From contig JAQXKS010000026.1 of the NCBI GenBank assembly GCA_029010575.1, forward strand, positions 1-42,775: a stretch of DNA of 42,775 nt, read 5' to 3'. Position 1 is the stretch's first letter. Each line of letters starts with the position of its first letter. Shown here piece by piece: positions 1 through 7,220 of this stretch. The DNA comes from Bacteroidales bacterium (lineage in GTDB: Bacteria > Bacteroidota > Bacteroidia > Bacteroidales > UBA932). Under the pieces are notes generated by a model that did not search any database, was not told the origin of the DNA, and saw only the letters and a list, made by a program, of their open reading frames with translations. The position numbers and the translations under genes were made by a program.

Positions 1-1221
1 TACAATGATAAACTTGCAATAGTAGCAATTAGTTTCACTCCATTGTATCTGATAATACACCTATACTCAGGAAAGAATACAGAACGTTTCAGCAGGCAGA
101 TTCTCAAAGAGAACAGTGCATTCGAAGCACTCTCCATAGAGAGTATTTCATTAATTCCACATCTGGTGGAATGTGATTCATTCAGACATACAATGCGTAA
201 GCTGAAGAAGGCATACGCCTCACGCTCCCTATCCCTGTTCGAGTGCGGCAGATTCATTGCCAGAATCAACTCCGTAACCGAACTCCTTTCAAAGACAATA
301 GTTATCACCACGCTCGTCTACGGTTCATTCCTCACATCAAAAGGCGAGATTACAGTAGGGGAATTGATTACTTTCATCTCCCTCATAGGAATCTTTACTG
401 CTCCGGTATGCACACTTATAGAGAGTAATAAAGAGATAAGCGAAGCCAGGTGCGCAGCCCAAAGACTATTTGAGATAATAGAGAGCACAGAGGCAGACGA
501 AGAGGAAGATGTAAAGTATCCTGTGACTCTTATGAAGGGTGGTGATATAGTTATCAGCGGCCTCTCTTTCACATTTAAGGGAGGAAAGGAGGTATTCAAA
601 GGAATATGTGACCGCATTCCCTATGGTAAGATCACCCTTGTCAAAGGTGGCAACGGCTCAGGCAAAAGCACTTTGGCAAGGCTTATCTCCCGCGATCTGG
701 TACCATCAGCCGGAACGATATCCATTAACGGTGATTCAATAAGTCGTTTTTCGCTCAAAGATTTCAGAAAGAGCGTATGTCTGGTTCCACAAAAGACAGC
801 CATAGTAAACGGCACCATTATGGAAAACATTACCTTAGGTGAGAATTGTTCTGATTTCAAATGGCTGCTCTCATGCTGCGTGTCTGCAGGACTTGGAAAG
901 TATCTTGAGGAGGCTCCACAAGGAATTTTTACCAAGGTGGGAGAAAATGGTCAACTTCTTTCAGGGGGAGAGATTCAGAAAATCGCGCTGGCGAGGGCAT
1001 TTTACAGAACACCCTCAATACTCATCCTCGATGAGGTAACTTCACAGATGGATGCTTCTTCCAGAGAGAGCATAGGAAGGAGATTGGTAGAGCTGTCGGA
1101 AAGTGGTGTTACAGTCATAGTCATATCACATGACAACGATTTCAACACTTTGGCCGACCATATTGTTGATTTGGACGAAAACGATTGCGCAATCGCAGGC
1201 CAAGACTGTATGCCTGATTGA
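1..1221 (+). CDS. peptide-exporting ABC transporter, ATP-binding/permease protein (5' truncated by window edge)
   Basis: The reading frame is open from base 1, so the gene begins outside the window and 406 residues are visible. The TTG at 43 is not a credible start. The visible part is the end of an ABC membrane domain, including the helix pair around GEITVGELITFISLIG, followed by a complete ATPase domain. That domain has Walker A GGNGSGKST, Q-loop VPQK, signature LSGGEIQKIALARA, Walker B ILILDE and an ISHD switch histidine. The ITVGELITF-type segment and the membrane-ATPase fusion resemble bacteriocin/GG-peptide exporters, which usually carry an N-terminal C39 peptidase. That part would lie upstream and cannot be seen. 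Two GG-leader peptide genes, a TolC-like gene and an HlyD-like gene follow on the same strand, so it is probably the inner-membrane engine of a type I secretion system. Confidence is high for the ABC exporter call and moderate for the peptide substrate. Confidence 0.9.
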   Translation, partial: YNDKLAIVAISFTPLYLIIHLYSGKNTERFSRQILKENSAFEALSIESISLIPHLVECDSFRHTMRKLKKAYASRSLSLFECGRFIARINSVTELLSKTIVITTLVYGSFLTSKGEITVGELITFISLIGIFTAPVCTLIESNKEISEARCAAQRLFEIIESTEADEEEDVKYPVTLMKGGDIVISGLSFTFKGGKEVFKGICDRIPYGKITLVKGGNGSGKSTLARLISRDLVPSAGTISINGDSISRFSLKDFRKSVCLVPQKTAIVNGTIMENITLGENCSDFKWLLSCCVSAGLGKYLEEAPQGIFTKVGENGQLLSGGEIQKIALARAFYRTPSILILDEVTSQMDASSRESIGRRLVELSESGVTVIVISHDNDFNTLADHIVDLDENDCAIAGQDCMPD

Positions 1222-1248
1222 AATACAGTCTGATTAATACTATAAAAT

Positions 1249-1380
1249 ATGAGAACAATTGACACAAAGACCGCTGTTATGATTGTGGGCGGAGCATCGT
1301 GGTTAAAGGAACTTCTGGCTTTGTTGATCAAATTCAGAGATGCACTTATTGAAGGATTTGTGGACGGATGGAACAGTTAG
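1249..1380 (+). CDS. small GG-leader peptide 1, candidate export substrate
   Basis: A 43-residue frame starts with ATG 28 bases after the ABC gene and ends in TAG. It reads MRTIDTKTAVMIVGG followed by a 28-residue remainder rich in Leu/Ile with charged residues at helix spacing (ASWLKELLALLIKFRD, then ALIEGFVDGWNS). The Gly-Gly at residues 14-15 fits a double-glycine processing site, giving a short leader and an amphipathic mature peptide. A GxxxG motif (GFVDG) lies near the C-terminus. No database family is recognised. The assignment rests on position between an ABC exporter and its TolC/HlyD partners, the GG site, and a second GG peptide six bases downstream. It could be a bacteriocin-like toxin or a signalling peptide. 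The leader is less canonical than that of peptide 2. Confidence 0.7.
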   Translation: MRTIDTKTAVMIVGGASWLKELLALLIKFRDALIEGFVDGWNS

Positions 1381-1386
1381 TGCGCT

Positions 1387-1578
1387 ATGGAAAAGTTTCT
1401 TATTATCAGTCGCAATGAAGCGATTTGTATCAGAGGAGGAGATTCTGATGACTCTATCATCAAGGAACTTGTCAGAATCCTTGGCGAATTACTCGGATCC
1501 GGACTTAAACGTCTGTTTGATAAATTGAAGGATGGTTCGACACCCCGTACTGAACCGAACCCAGAACCACAGTCTTAA
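1387..1578 (+). CDS. small GG-leader peptide 2, candidate export substrate
   Basis: A 63-residue protein whose ATG lies six bases after the stop of peptide 1. The first 18 residues, MEKFLIISRNEAICIRGG, match the pattern of Bacteroidetes GG leaders: a short basic start, a hydrophobic residue before SRxE, then Ile two residues before Gly-Gly. Cleavage would leave about 45 residues: an acidic start (DSDDS), an amphipathic helix (IIKELVRILGELLGSGLKRL) and a Pro/Glu-rich tail ending in PEPQS. A GxxxG motif (GELLG) lies in the helix. The only Cys is in the leader, so the predicted mature peptide could not form a disulfide. The gene is probably co-transcribed with the ABC gene and peptide 1. The function of the mature peptide is unknown: antimicrobial or signalling roles are both possible. 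Confidence 0.78.
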   Translation: MEKFLIISRNEAICIRGGDSDDSIIKELVRILGELLGSGLKRLFDKLKDGSTPRTEPNPEPQS

Positions 1579-1588
1579 CGATTATTCC

Positions 1589-1610
1589 GGGAGCAGAGCA
1601 ATCTGCTCCC
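1589..1610 (+). terminator. perfect 9-bp hairpin between peptide genes and the TolC gene
   Basis: GGGAGCAGA and TCTGCTCCC form a perfect 9-bp stem around a GCAA (GNRA-type) tetraloop. It starts 11 bases after the peptide 2 stop and ends 10 bases before the tolC-like ATG. No U-run follows, so it is not a standard intrinsic terminator. It may be a partial terminator, an RNA processing or stability element that keeps peptide mRNA in excess over the export genes, or a structure affecting translation of the TolC gene. Confidence 0.6.
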
Positions 1611-1620
1611 TGTTCAAACA

Positions 1621-2829
1621 ATGAAATTATTATCTCTGATTATCTGTTCTCTAACTGCCCTTGGCAACCAATGGGGATTGAAAGAGTGTATAGAATATGC
1701 ACTTGAAAACAACTTCTCTGTTCTGGAATCATATATAAATGTAAAAGAGGCTAACAGTTCTCTGGAAAGCAGTTATTTGTCATTGGCACCCTCACTTTCC
1801 CTTGGTGCCGGATATGGATTCACAGAGGGTTCTCTTTCAGCTACAGTAAGCGCAACATATAGCCTGAACGAGACGGTGGAGGGAGGTTTTGGAATAGCCT
1901 ATGCAAAGAGTGATGCAGCAATAGCAACGGTGCGCCACGGACTTGAACGCGACAGGATAGTCTTGTCAGTACTTGAGGCTTATATGAATATCCTGCTATG
2001 TAAGGAACTTGTAACAATAGCGGAGACCGGCTACGACTCTGCTTTGAGCATGAAGAGAGAGGTAGAGGCGCTCGTCTTAGAAGGAAGACGTGCAGAATCT
2101 GCATTGGCAGAGATTGAATCTCAGGTCACAGGTGAGATGGTCAATTTGGTCACCTGCAGAAGCGACCTCAGAAGAGAGAGAGAGAAGCTAAGACTTATCC
2201 TCTCACTTCCCTATAGTGAGTACACCGCTTCCGAGTTCGACATCAGCGGAGAGGAGTTCTCTTCGGAAGATATGGTTTCTCAAGATTACTCAGACCCTGC
2301 ATCCTTTATATATTACGTTGAAAATATGAAGATTCCCACTCTTGAGCTTAAACAGAGCGATCTGACATACAAATTAAGTTTTCTTTCATCCCTTCCAAGA
2401 GTGGGAATTGGTTTTGTTTGGTATCCTACTTCACCTCAGAACAGATATTTCAACCTTTCACTAACTCTTCCTATTCTGGATTCGGGCAGATGCATTAGAA
2501 GCATAAACAAGGCCCGTCTGGGGAAGCAGAGAGCTGAGCTTGAACTCAAATCACAGGAGGAAGGGATCAAGAGCGAGATAATTTTCAAAATGGCAGAACT
2601 ATTCGACTCCCGTCAAGAATATCTTGCAGCCACAAGCGAATATGAGGCTGCTGTAGAGAATGGGAGAATAGCGACGGAGAGGTTTAGAGAAGGGCTCATC
2701 TCCACTCGGGAATACTCCATTGAGATGAACAGGCTGACAGAGGCCAAATCCAATATGACAAGAGCAAGATATATCATGCTCTTCAGAAAGAAAGTACTTG
2801 ATTACTACAGGGACAAGAGTATATACTGA
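1621..2829 (+). CDS. TolC-family outer-membrane efflux/secretion protein
   Basis: 402 residues. A short signal-like stretch (MKLLSLIICSLTALG) is followed by WGLKECIEYALENNFSVLES, the typical start of the outer membrane efflux protein (OEP/TolC) fold. Two long helical repeats follow, each ending in a strand-rich segment (LSLGAGYGF and RVGIGFVWYP). Proteins of this family form a trimeric channel across the outer membrane and periplasm. It lies downstream of the ABC exporter and two GG peptides and just before an HlyD-like adaptor, so it is probably the exit duct of that type I secretion system. It is slightly short for the family but appears complete. The perfect hairpin just upstream may set its expression. 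Confidence 0.88.
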   Translation: MKLLSLIICSLTALGNQWGLKECIEYALENNFSVLESYINVKEANSSLESSYLSLAPSLSLGAGYGFTEGSLSATVSATYSLNETVEGGFGIAYAKSDAAIATVRHGLERDRIVLSVLEAYMNILLCKELVTIAETGYDSALSMKREVEALVLEGRRAESALAEIESQVTGEMVNLVTCRSDLRREREKLRLILSLPYSEYTASEFDISGEEFSSEDMVSQDYSDPASFIYYVENMKIPTLELKQSDLTYKLSFLSSLPRVGIGFVWYPTSPQNRYFNLSLTLPILDSGRCIRSINKARLGKQRAELELKSQEEGIKSEIIFKMAELFDSRQEYLAATSEYEAAVENGRIATERFREGLISTREYSIEMNRLTEAKSNMTRARYIMLFRKKVLDYYRDKSIY

Positions 2830-2843
2830 AGTTTTATATAGTT

Positions 2844-3998
2844 ATGAAAACTAAGATGGGAAAGACCGGGAAAAGATGGTGGATAGCAGGAGTGATTCTG
2901 ATTGCTATCATTATTATCCTTATAAATGTTCTCAGTGAAGAGGTGAATCAGGTTAGTGTGGCAAAGGCCCAACTGCGCAATATCATCTCTTGCGTTCCTG
3001 CATCCGGGCGACTCTCCCCTACACTGCGCGTGAATATCTCTCCTGATGTTTCAGGTGAAGTCGTCGAGCTATATGTTAAAGAGGGTGATTATGTCAAAAA
3101 AGGGGATTTGCTCTTAAGAATCAAACAAGATGCCTATCGCTCTGCAGTGGAGAGAACAGAGGCTATCCTGCGCGGTGCCGAAAGTTCCCTTGCTCAGGTC
3201 GGACTAAGATTTGAAAAAGCCAAGGCCAATTACCAGAGAGACAGCCGGCTATTTGAGAAAAAAATAATTTCAAATGAAGAGTTCTACGAGAGCCAGATGG
3301 AGTACCTCATCATGGAAAAAGAGATAGAGAATGCAATGTTCAATATCGAGAGTGCCAAGGCTTCACTTAGTGAAGCAAAGGAGAACCTTGCCAGAACAGA
3401 TGTACGTTCCCCTATGGATGGAACTGTTACATCACTCTGTATCAGCAAGGGAGAAAGGGTCGTGGGAACATCACAGATGGCAGGTACAATTATGATGGAG
3501 ATAGCAGATCTGGAGAGAATGGAACTTGTCTGTTCTGTATCCCAGAACGATATTCTGAGAATCAGCGTGGGGGATACTGCAAATATATGCGTAGATGCAT
3601 TTGGTCAGATGAAGTTCAAAGGAATAGTCTGCTCGATAGCCTCTAATGCTAAGAAGGATTTCGAGGTCAGAATTGCCATAGTATCGCATGAAAATAGATT
3701 CAGACCGGGAATGAGGGCTGATGCCGATATCATCACAGAATATGCTGATTCTGTACCGGCTCTTCCTATTGGAGCTATACTATTCAAAAGGGGCGAGCAG
3801 GAAGGGCAATTCGTATACATATATGATCCTGCCTCGGGAAGGATAAGCGAAAGGAGGGTAAAAACAGGTCTGTCTGATATCGACTACATTGAAATAAGAG
3901 ATGGTGTTGATATAGAGAATGAATATGTTGTGACTGGGCCCTATTCATTTCTGAAGGGGGAGATAGAAAATGGCGAAAAGGTAAAAGCGAAACGATAA
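2844..3998 (+). CDS. HlyD/MacA-like periplasmic adaptor (membrane fusion) protein
   Basis: 384 residues. A basic N-terminus (MKTKMGKTGKRWW) precedes one membrane anchor (about residues 14-30, IAGVILIAIIIILI). Next comes a split biotinyl-lipoyl-like domain (ISPDVSGEVVELYVKEGDYV, then DVRSPMDGTVTSL), a coiled-coil hairpin of about 90 residues between its halves, and beta-barrel and membrane-proximal domains. This is the order of the RND/MacA/HlyD adaptor family, which bridges an inner-membrane transporter and a TolC channel. It starts 14 bases after the TolC-like gene, so the two are co-transcribed. With the upstream ABC exporter it completes a tripartite secretion machine. A MacA-type drug efflux role is possible, but the GG peptides argue for peptide export. 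Confidence 0.9.
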   Translation: MKTKMGKTGKRWWIAGVILIAIIIILINVLSEEVNQVSVAKAQLRNIISCVPASGRLSPTLRVNISPDVSGEVVELYVKEGDYVKKGDLLLRIKQDAYRSAVERTEAILRGAESSLAQVGLRFEKAKANYQRDSRLFEKKIISNEEFYESQMEYLIMEKEIENAMFNIESAKASLSEAKENLARTDVRSPMDGTVTSLCISKGERVVGTSQMAGTIMMEIADLERMELVCSVSQNDILRISVGDTANICVDAFGQMKFKGIVCSIASNAKKDFEVRIAIVSHENRFRPGMRADADIITEYADSVPALPIGAILFKRGEQEGQFVYIYDPASGRISERRVKTGLSDIDYIEIRDGVDIENEYVVTGPYSFLKGEIENGEKVKAKR

Positions 3999-4031
3999 AA
4001 ACACTATATTCGCACTCTAAATTGATAAAAG

Positions 4032-4772
4032 ATGAGTTTGTATATTCTTATTGAAAGTGCGACTGAAGGATGCTCTGTCGCTATCACCGACAGCGAAAAG
4101 ATCATCTCCTGCCAGAAAAGTGACGAGCCAAGATGTCAGGCTTCACGTCTGGTTCCGATGATAGGTGAAGCGATGAAGATTGCCGGTATTAAGGCTTCTG
4201 ACTGCGAAGCTGTGGCAGTAAGTGAAGGACCCGGTTCATACACAGGGCTCAGGGTGGGTCTTTCTACAGCCAAAGGTATATGCTTTGGTGCCTCATTGAA
4301 ACTTATCGGTATCAACACTCTGGACATTCTTGCCAATATGGGCTGCGGCAGACTCTCTGGCAGACATTTGATTATCCCTATGATAGATGCACGCCGTATG
4401 GAGGTCTATTCAGCACTTTACACTGGTGAGGGTGAAAGAATTTCGGAAATATATCCGGTCATCCTTGATGAGAACTCTTTCTCGCAAGAATTTAATGAAT
4501 ATGACTCGCTTTTATTCATCGGTGATGGAGCAGAAAAGTTCTGCAGAATTCTCCCGGAAGATAAAAAAAAGAGAGCACTGTTTGTCCAATGCTCTCCTGA
4601 TGTCTCTGGAATGGTTGCTCCATTGCGTAAAAAGATAGCTGCCGGGGAATATGAAGACGTGGCTTATTTCGAGCCTTTCTACCTTAAGGATTTTGTTGCC
4701 GGAGTGAGCAAAAAGAGTATGAATGCCCTCTTTAGCGGACTGACTTCGAAACAGCAGCATCAAGATCAGTGA
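4032..4772 (+). CDS. tsaB: tRNA threonylcarbamoyladenosine biosynthesis protein TsaB
   Basis: 246 residues. The N-terminal ILIESATEGCSVAI and the motif SEGPGSYTGLRVGLSTAKG are hallmarks of TsaB (YeaZ), the ASKHA-fold partner that works with TsaD and TsaE to transfer threonylcarbamoyl to A37 of tRNAs reading ANN codons. Length is usual for the family. It follows the adaptor gene after 33 bases and could be read through from it, although the function is unrelated. Its 3' end overlaps the convergent lipoprotein gene by 41 bases. Confidence 0.95.
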   Translation: MSLYILIESATEGCSVAITDSEKIISCQKSDEPRCQASRLVPMIGEAMKIAGIKASDCEAVAVSEGPGSYTGLRVGLSTAKGICFGASLKLIGINTLDILANMGCGRLSGRHLIIPMIDARRMEVYSALYTGEGERISEIYPVILDENSFSQEFNEYDSLLFIGDGAEKFCRILPEDKKKRALFVQCSPDVSGMVAPLRKKIAAGEYEDVAYFEPFYLKDFVAGVSKKSMNALFSGLTSKQQHQDQ

Positions 4773-5877
4773 TCGAGAAGATATCCTTACCTACTATTGT
4801 GCCTTCTTTATCAATCAGATACATTGCAGGCAAGTTGGTAACATTATACATGAGTGCACTCGCTGAAAGATATCCTTGTGGATCACAAACTGAAATCCAG
4901 GGAACCTGCTGGCTCTTTACTTGCAATGCCCATGCGGTCTTATCACTGTTGAGTGAAACCTGATAGATTTCAAATCCTTTCTTATGGTATTTGTTATAAA
5001 TCTCTACAAGTTCGGCATTATAATTTCTTTGGGCTACATTTTCCGAATCCCAAAATATAAGTGCTATCACATTGCCCTTATATGCTGAGAGTATTTGCTG
5101 CCTGCCATTGATATCATTCAATGCGATATCGGGAAAGTCGACCTCCCCTGCTTCCTTCATATAAGTCTCCATAATCATAGCCCCCTTCCTAAGCTGTATT
5201 TCATCAGCCAGAGAGACCAGGTATGCAGATGAAGGATAATGGACCTTGAGCGAGTCATATACTCTCTCCATAAGCAGTACGTCGCTATTCTGCGCAAATA
5301 GAGGTAGTTCAGAGGTAATGTTCCTGTATAACAAAGGTAAAACTGTCAGTGATGATGGATTCTCATATATGTATTTTATCGCATCTCTCTTTTGTGAAAC
5401 ATACATGGCTCCCATCTCTCTATTGAGCTGCTTTTCCATCTTGGTATTACCCTCAAGATGGGCCTGTGCGGCCAGAGTAGAGAGTGAATCAAACTTCCTG
5501 TCAAAGGCGTTGAACTCTTTGTGCAAGCTCTGAAGCTTTGATGATTCAGGAGATCCTGTACATTCATAGCCGCCCTCTGTAAATCTGATATTCACCTTTT
5601 CAGATGCTGCAACAAGCAGGGGTACGCTACATTCCCCATCCACACTGATATACAGAAAGTCAGATGTTCCTTCCGAAATCTCGACAGGAATGCTTACCAT
5701 GCCCCCCTTGAGTTCAAACGTATCGATTGGGGATACGGTATTGAAATGCAATCTGGAGAGTACAACCTTTGAATTATCCTCTTTTTCCGGATACTCAACT
5801 GATATTACGGCTTTGTTACCGGAGGTACACGCTACCGCTGCCGCTATGAATAGGGGCGCTAAAAATGATTTTTTCAT
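4732..5877 (-). CDS. thioredoxin-fold lipoprotein without CXXC (DUF4369/TlpA-like)
   Basis: 381 residues. The signal peptide ends in a lipobox (AAAVAC, then TSGNK), so it is a predicted lipoprotein. Residues of about 20-120 form a beta-rich DUF4369-like domain. A helical middle follows, and the last 140 residues are an AhpC/TlpA-like thioredoxin fold (NVIALIFWDSENVAQRNY, then QVPWISVCDPQGYLS and NLPAMYLIDKEGTIV). At the usual CXXC site the sequence is WDSENV, so the redox cysteines are missing and thiol oxidoreductase activity is unlikely by the classical route. Such proteins are common in Bacteroidales, where their substrates are largely unknown. It is last in the minus-strand run after the HIT gene and converges on tsaB. 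Confidence 0.82.
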   Translation of the reverse strand: MKKSFLAPLFIAAAVACTSGNKAVISVEYPEKEDNSKVVLSRLHFNTVSPIDTFELKGGMVSIPVEISEGTSDFLYISVDGECSVPLLVAASEKVNIRFTEGGYECTGSPESSKLQSLHKEFNAFDRKFDSLSTLAAQAHLEGNTKMEKQLNREMGAMYVSQKRDAIKYIYENPSSLTVLPLLYRNITSELPLFAQNSDVLLMERVYDSLKVHYPSSAYLVSLADEIQLRKGAMIMETYMKEAGEVDFPDIALNDINGRQQILSAYKGNVIALIFWDSENVAQRNYNAELVEIYNKYHKKGFEIYQVSLNSDKTAWALQVKSQQVPWISVCDPQGYLSASALMYNVTNLPAMYLIDKEGTIVGKDIFSITDLDAAVSKSVR

Positions 5878-5891
5878 ACAAGCGGCAGGGA

Positions 5892-6296
5892 TTAAAGTGA
5901 GAACTCTTTTCTTATGGATTCTGCTATCTGAACGAATTCTTCAGGAGTCAGTTTTACTCTCTCTTTCCTGAAATCGACATCCGCTTCTGAGTTGATGGGA
6001 ATCAGATGAATATGGGCATGAGGCACATCGAGTCCAATCACGGCCTCTGCAACCCGGATTGATGGAATAGCCTTTCCGACAGCCTTTGCGACCTTTCTTG
6101 CGAAGAGCTGCAGTTCTACATAGCTCTCTTCATCCAGGTCGAAGAGATAGTCAACCTGTTTTTTAGGTATGACCAAAGTATGTCCCTTTGTAAGAGGGTT
6201 GATATCCAGAAAGGCATAACAGGTTTCGTTTTCTGCGACCTTATATGAGGGTATTTCACCCTTGACTATTTTTGTAAAAATAGAATCCATGTTCAA
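5892..6296 (-). CDS. HIT-family nucleotide-binding hydrolase (HinT-like)
   Basis: 134 residues, about the usual HinT length. It begins SIFTKIVKGEIPSYKVAEN and has the diagnostic histidine triad near residue 95 (HAHIHLIP), where the central His attacks the alpha-phosphate of purine nucleoside phosphoramidates or AMP-lysine type substrates. The ending, with a Phe-rich acidic helix, matches bacterial HIT proteins. It starts four bases downstream of the greA stop codon and is presumably co-transcribed with greA. The physiological substrate cannot be read from the sequence. Confidence 0.92.
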   Translation of the reverse strand: MNMDSIFTKIVKGEIPSYKVAENETCYAFLDINPLTKGHTLVIPKKQVDYLFDLDEESYVELQLFARKVAKAVGKAIPSIRVAEAVIGLDVPHAHIHLIPINSEADVDFRKERVKLTPEEFVQIAESIRKEFSL

Positions 6297-6299
6297 TTG

Positions 6300-6770
6300 T
6301 TAAAATGAAATCTCGAGTACTTCGAGTTTGAGTTTTCCGGCAGGTATGGTAACCTCGACGATATCTCCTTTGCATTTACCAATAAGTGCCTTTCCTATAG
6401 GAGTTGCTGCAGCGATCTTTCCTTCTTTCAGATTCGCTTCACTCTCGCCTACAAGTGTGTACTCGACAATCTTTTTGGTATTGTGGTTCATCAGTTTTAC
6501 CTTGTTGAGCATCTGGATGCGGTCAGTACCAAGTTTGCTTTCATCGATCACCCTTGCATTTGCAACAAGTGTCTCAAGTTTTGAAATCTTAAGTTCGAGT
6601 AGACCCTGAGCCTCTTTGGCTGCATCATATTCGGCATTTTCAGAAAGGTCACCTTTATCGCGTGCCTCCGCTATCTGCTTTGATATAATAGGTCTCTGGC
6701 TGATTGCCTCAGCAAGTTCTGCTTTGAGCTTTTCCAGCCCATCAGCTGTTACGTAATGAATTTCAGGCAT
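6300..6770 (-). CDS. greA: transcription elongation factor GreA
   Basis: 156 residues, the normal GreA length. An N-terminal coiled-coil contains the conserved RDKGDLSENAEYDAAKEAQ. A C-terminal FKBP-like domain follows (PIGKALIGKCKGDIVEVTIPAGK). GreA enters the secondary channel of RNA polymerase and stimulates cleavage of backtracked RNA through the acidic residues at the coiled-coil tip (DLSENAEYD). A promoter of its own overlaps the end of the upstream gene, and a terminator-like hairpin sits in the leader, so expression is probably attenuated. The HIT gene follows directly. Confidence 0.97.
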   Translation of the reverse strand: MPEIHYVTADGLEKLKAELAEAISQRPIISKQIAEARDKGDLSENAEYDAAKEAQGLLELKISKLETLVANARVIDESKLGTDRIQMLNKVKLMNHNTKKIVEYTLVGESEANLKEGKIAAATPIGKALIGKCKGDIVEVTIPAGKLKLEVLEISF

Positions 6771-6801
6771 AATAATCTATATTTCTATAAAAAATCAAAA
6801 A

Positions 6802-6827
6802 AGAATCCCGCTCCAACGCGAGACCCT
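6802..6827 (-). terminator. terminator hairpin in the greA leader
   Basis: Read on the minus strand, AGGGTCTCGC and GCGGGATTCT pair over 10 positions (GU wobbles included) around a 6-base loop. They are followed by two T-runs (TTCTTTTTTGATTTTTT). The hairpin lies downstream of the greA promoter and upstream of the greA start. It can therefore both end the upstream ribF-containing operon and cut short greA transcripts at roughly 45 bases. E. coli greA is known to have an attenuated leader (GraL RNAs). Any parallel here is inference. Confidence 0.65.
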
Positions 6828-6841
6828 TTCTTTAAACTCCA

Positions 6842-6873
6842 CAAAGGTAAGTATTATTTTGTTCTACTCCAAA
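6842..6873 (-). promoter_or_regulatory. greA promoter of Bacteroidetes type
   Basis: On the minus strand TTTG (6873-6870), a 20-base spacer and TACCTTTG (6849-6842) match the Bacteroidetes -33 TTTG / -7 TAnnTTTG consensus at correct spacing. The -33 box lies inside the last codons of the upstream small membrane protein gene. Predicted transcription starts near 6836, leaving a leader of about 65 bases before greA. Confidence 0.75.
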
Positions 6874-7214
6874 TACTTCGGTCTCATTATCTCTGAATAG
6901 ATCACAAGCTTTTTAGGATCAATCTTAAAGGGAACTTTTCCTCTCTTTTCACTTTCGTTCACCAAAGATTCAAGGTCAACAACTTCAGTCAAGGGCAATG
7001 TGGTAACGGATTTGACGTTGTCAGTGCCGGAGTAGTCAAGAAATGTGTTATCGTCCTCGATCTTTTTCACATGCCTTCTTTCGTACATCTCCTCTAATTC
7101 AACAGAGGGCACAGGGGCATCTTTTTTGATATTTTTTTTATTCTTTTTGCTGCTGAAAACAATAGGAATAACAGCAAACAGAATCGTAACCAACAAAGGT
7201 AAAAAATCTTCCAT
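6864..7214 (-). CDS. small conserved single-pass membrane protein of unknown function
   Basis: 116 residues. One membrane segment lies at the N-terminus (about residues 5-20, LPLLVTILFAVIPIVF), followed by a lysine cluster (SSKKNKKNIKK) that should hold the rest in the cytoplasm. An acidic, probably disordered stretch follows, and the protein ends in KKLVIYSEIMRPKYLE. Similar endings occur in short unnamed Bacteroidales proteins, as I recall them, but no function is established. It starts six bases downstream of the ribF stop and is probably last in that operon. Confidence 0.7.
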   Translation of the reverse strand: MEDFLPLLVTILFAVIPIVFSSKKNKKNIKKDAPVPSVELEEMYERRHVKKIEDDNTFLDYSGTDNVKSVTTLPLTEVVDLESLVNESEKRGKVPFKIDPKKLVIYSEIMRPKYLE

Positions 7215-7220
7215 AATACT

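Noticed and set aside
43-1221. TTG at 43 as the start of the ABC transporter gene
   Set aside because: The frame is open back to base 1 and the ABC membrane domain is incomplete, so the gene is simply cut by the window edge.
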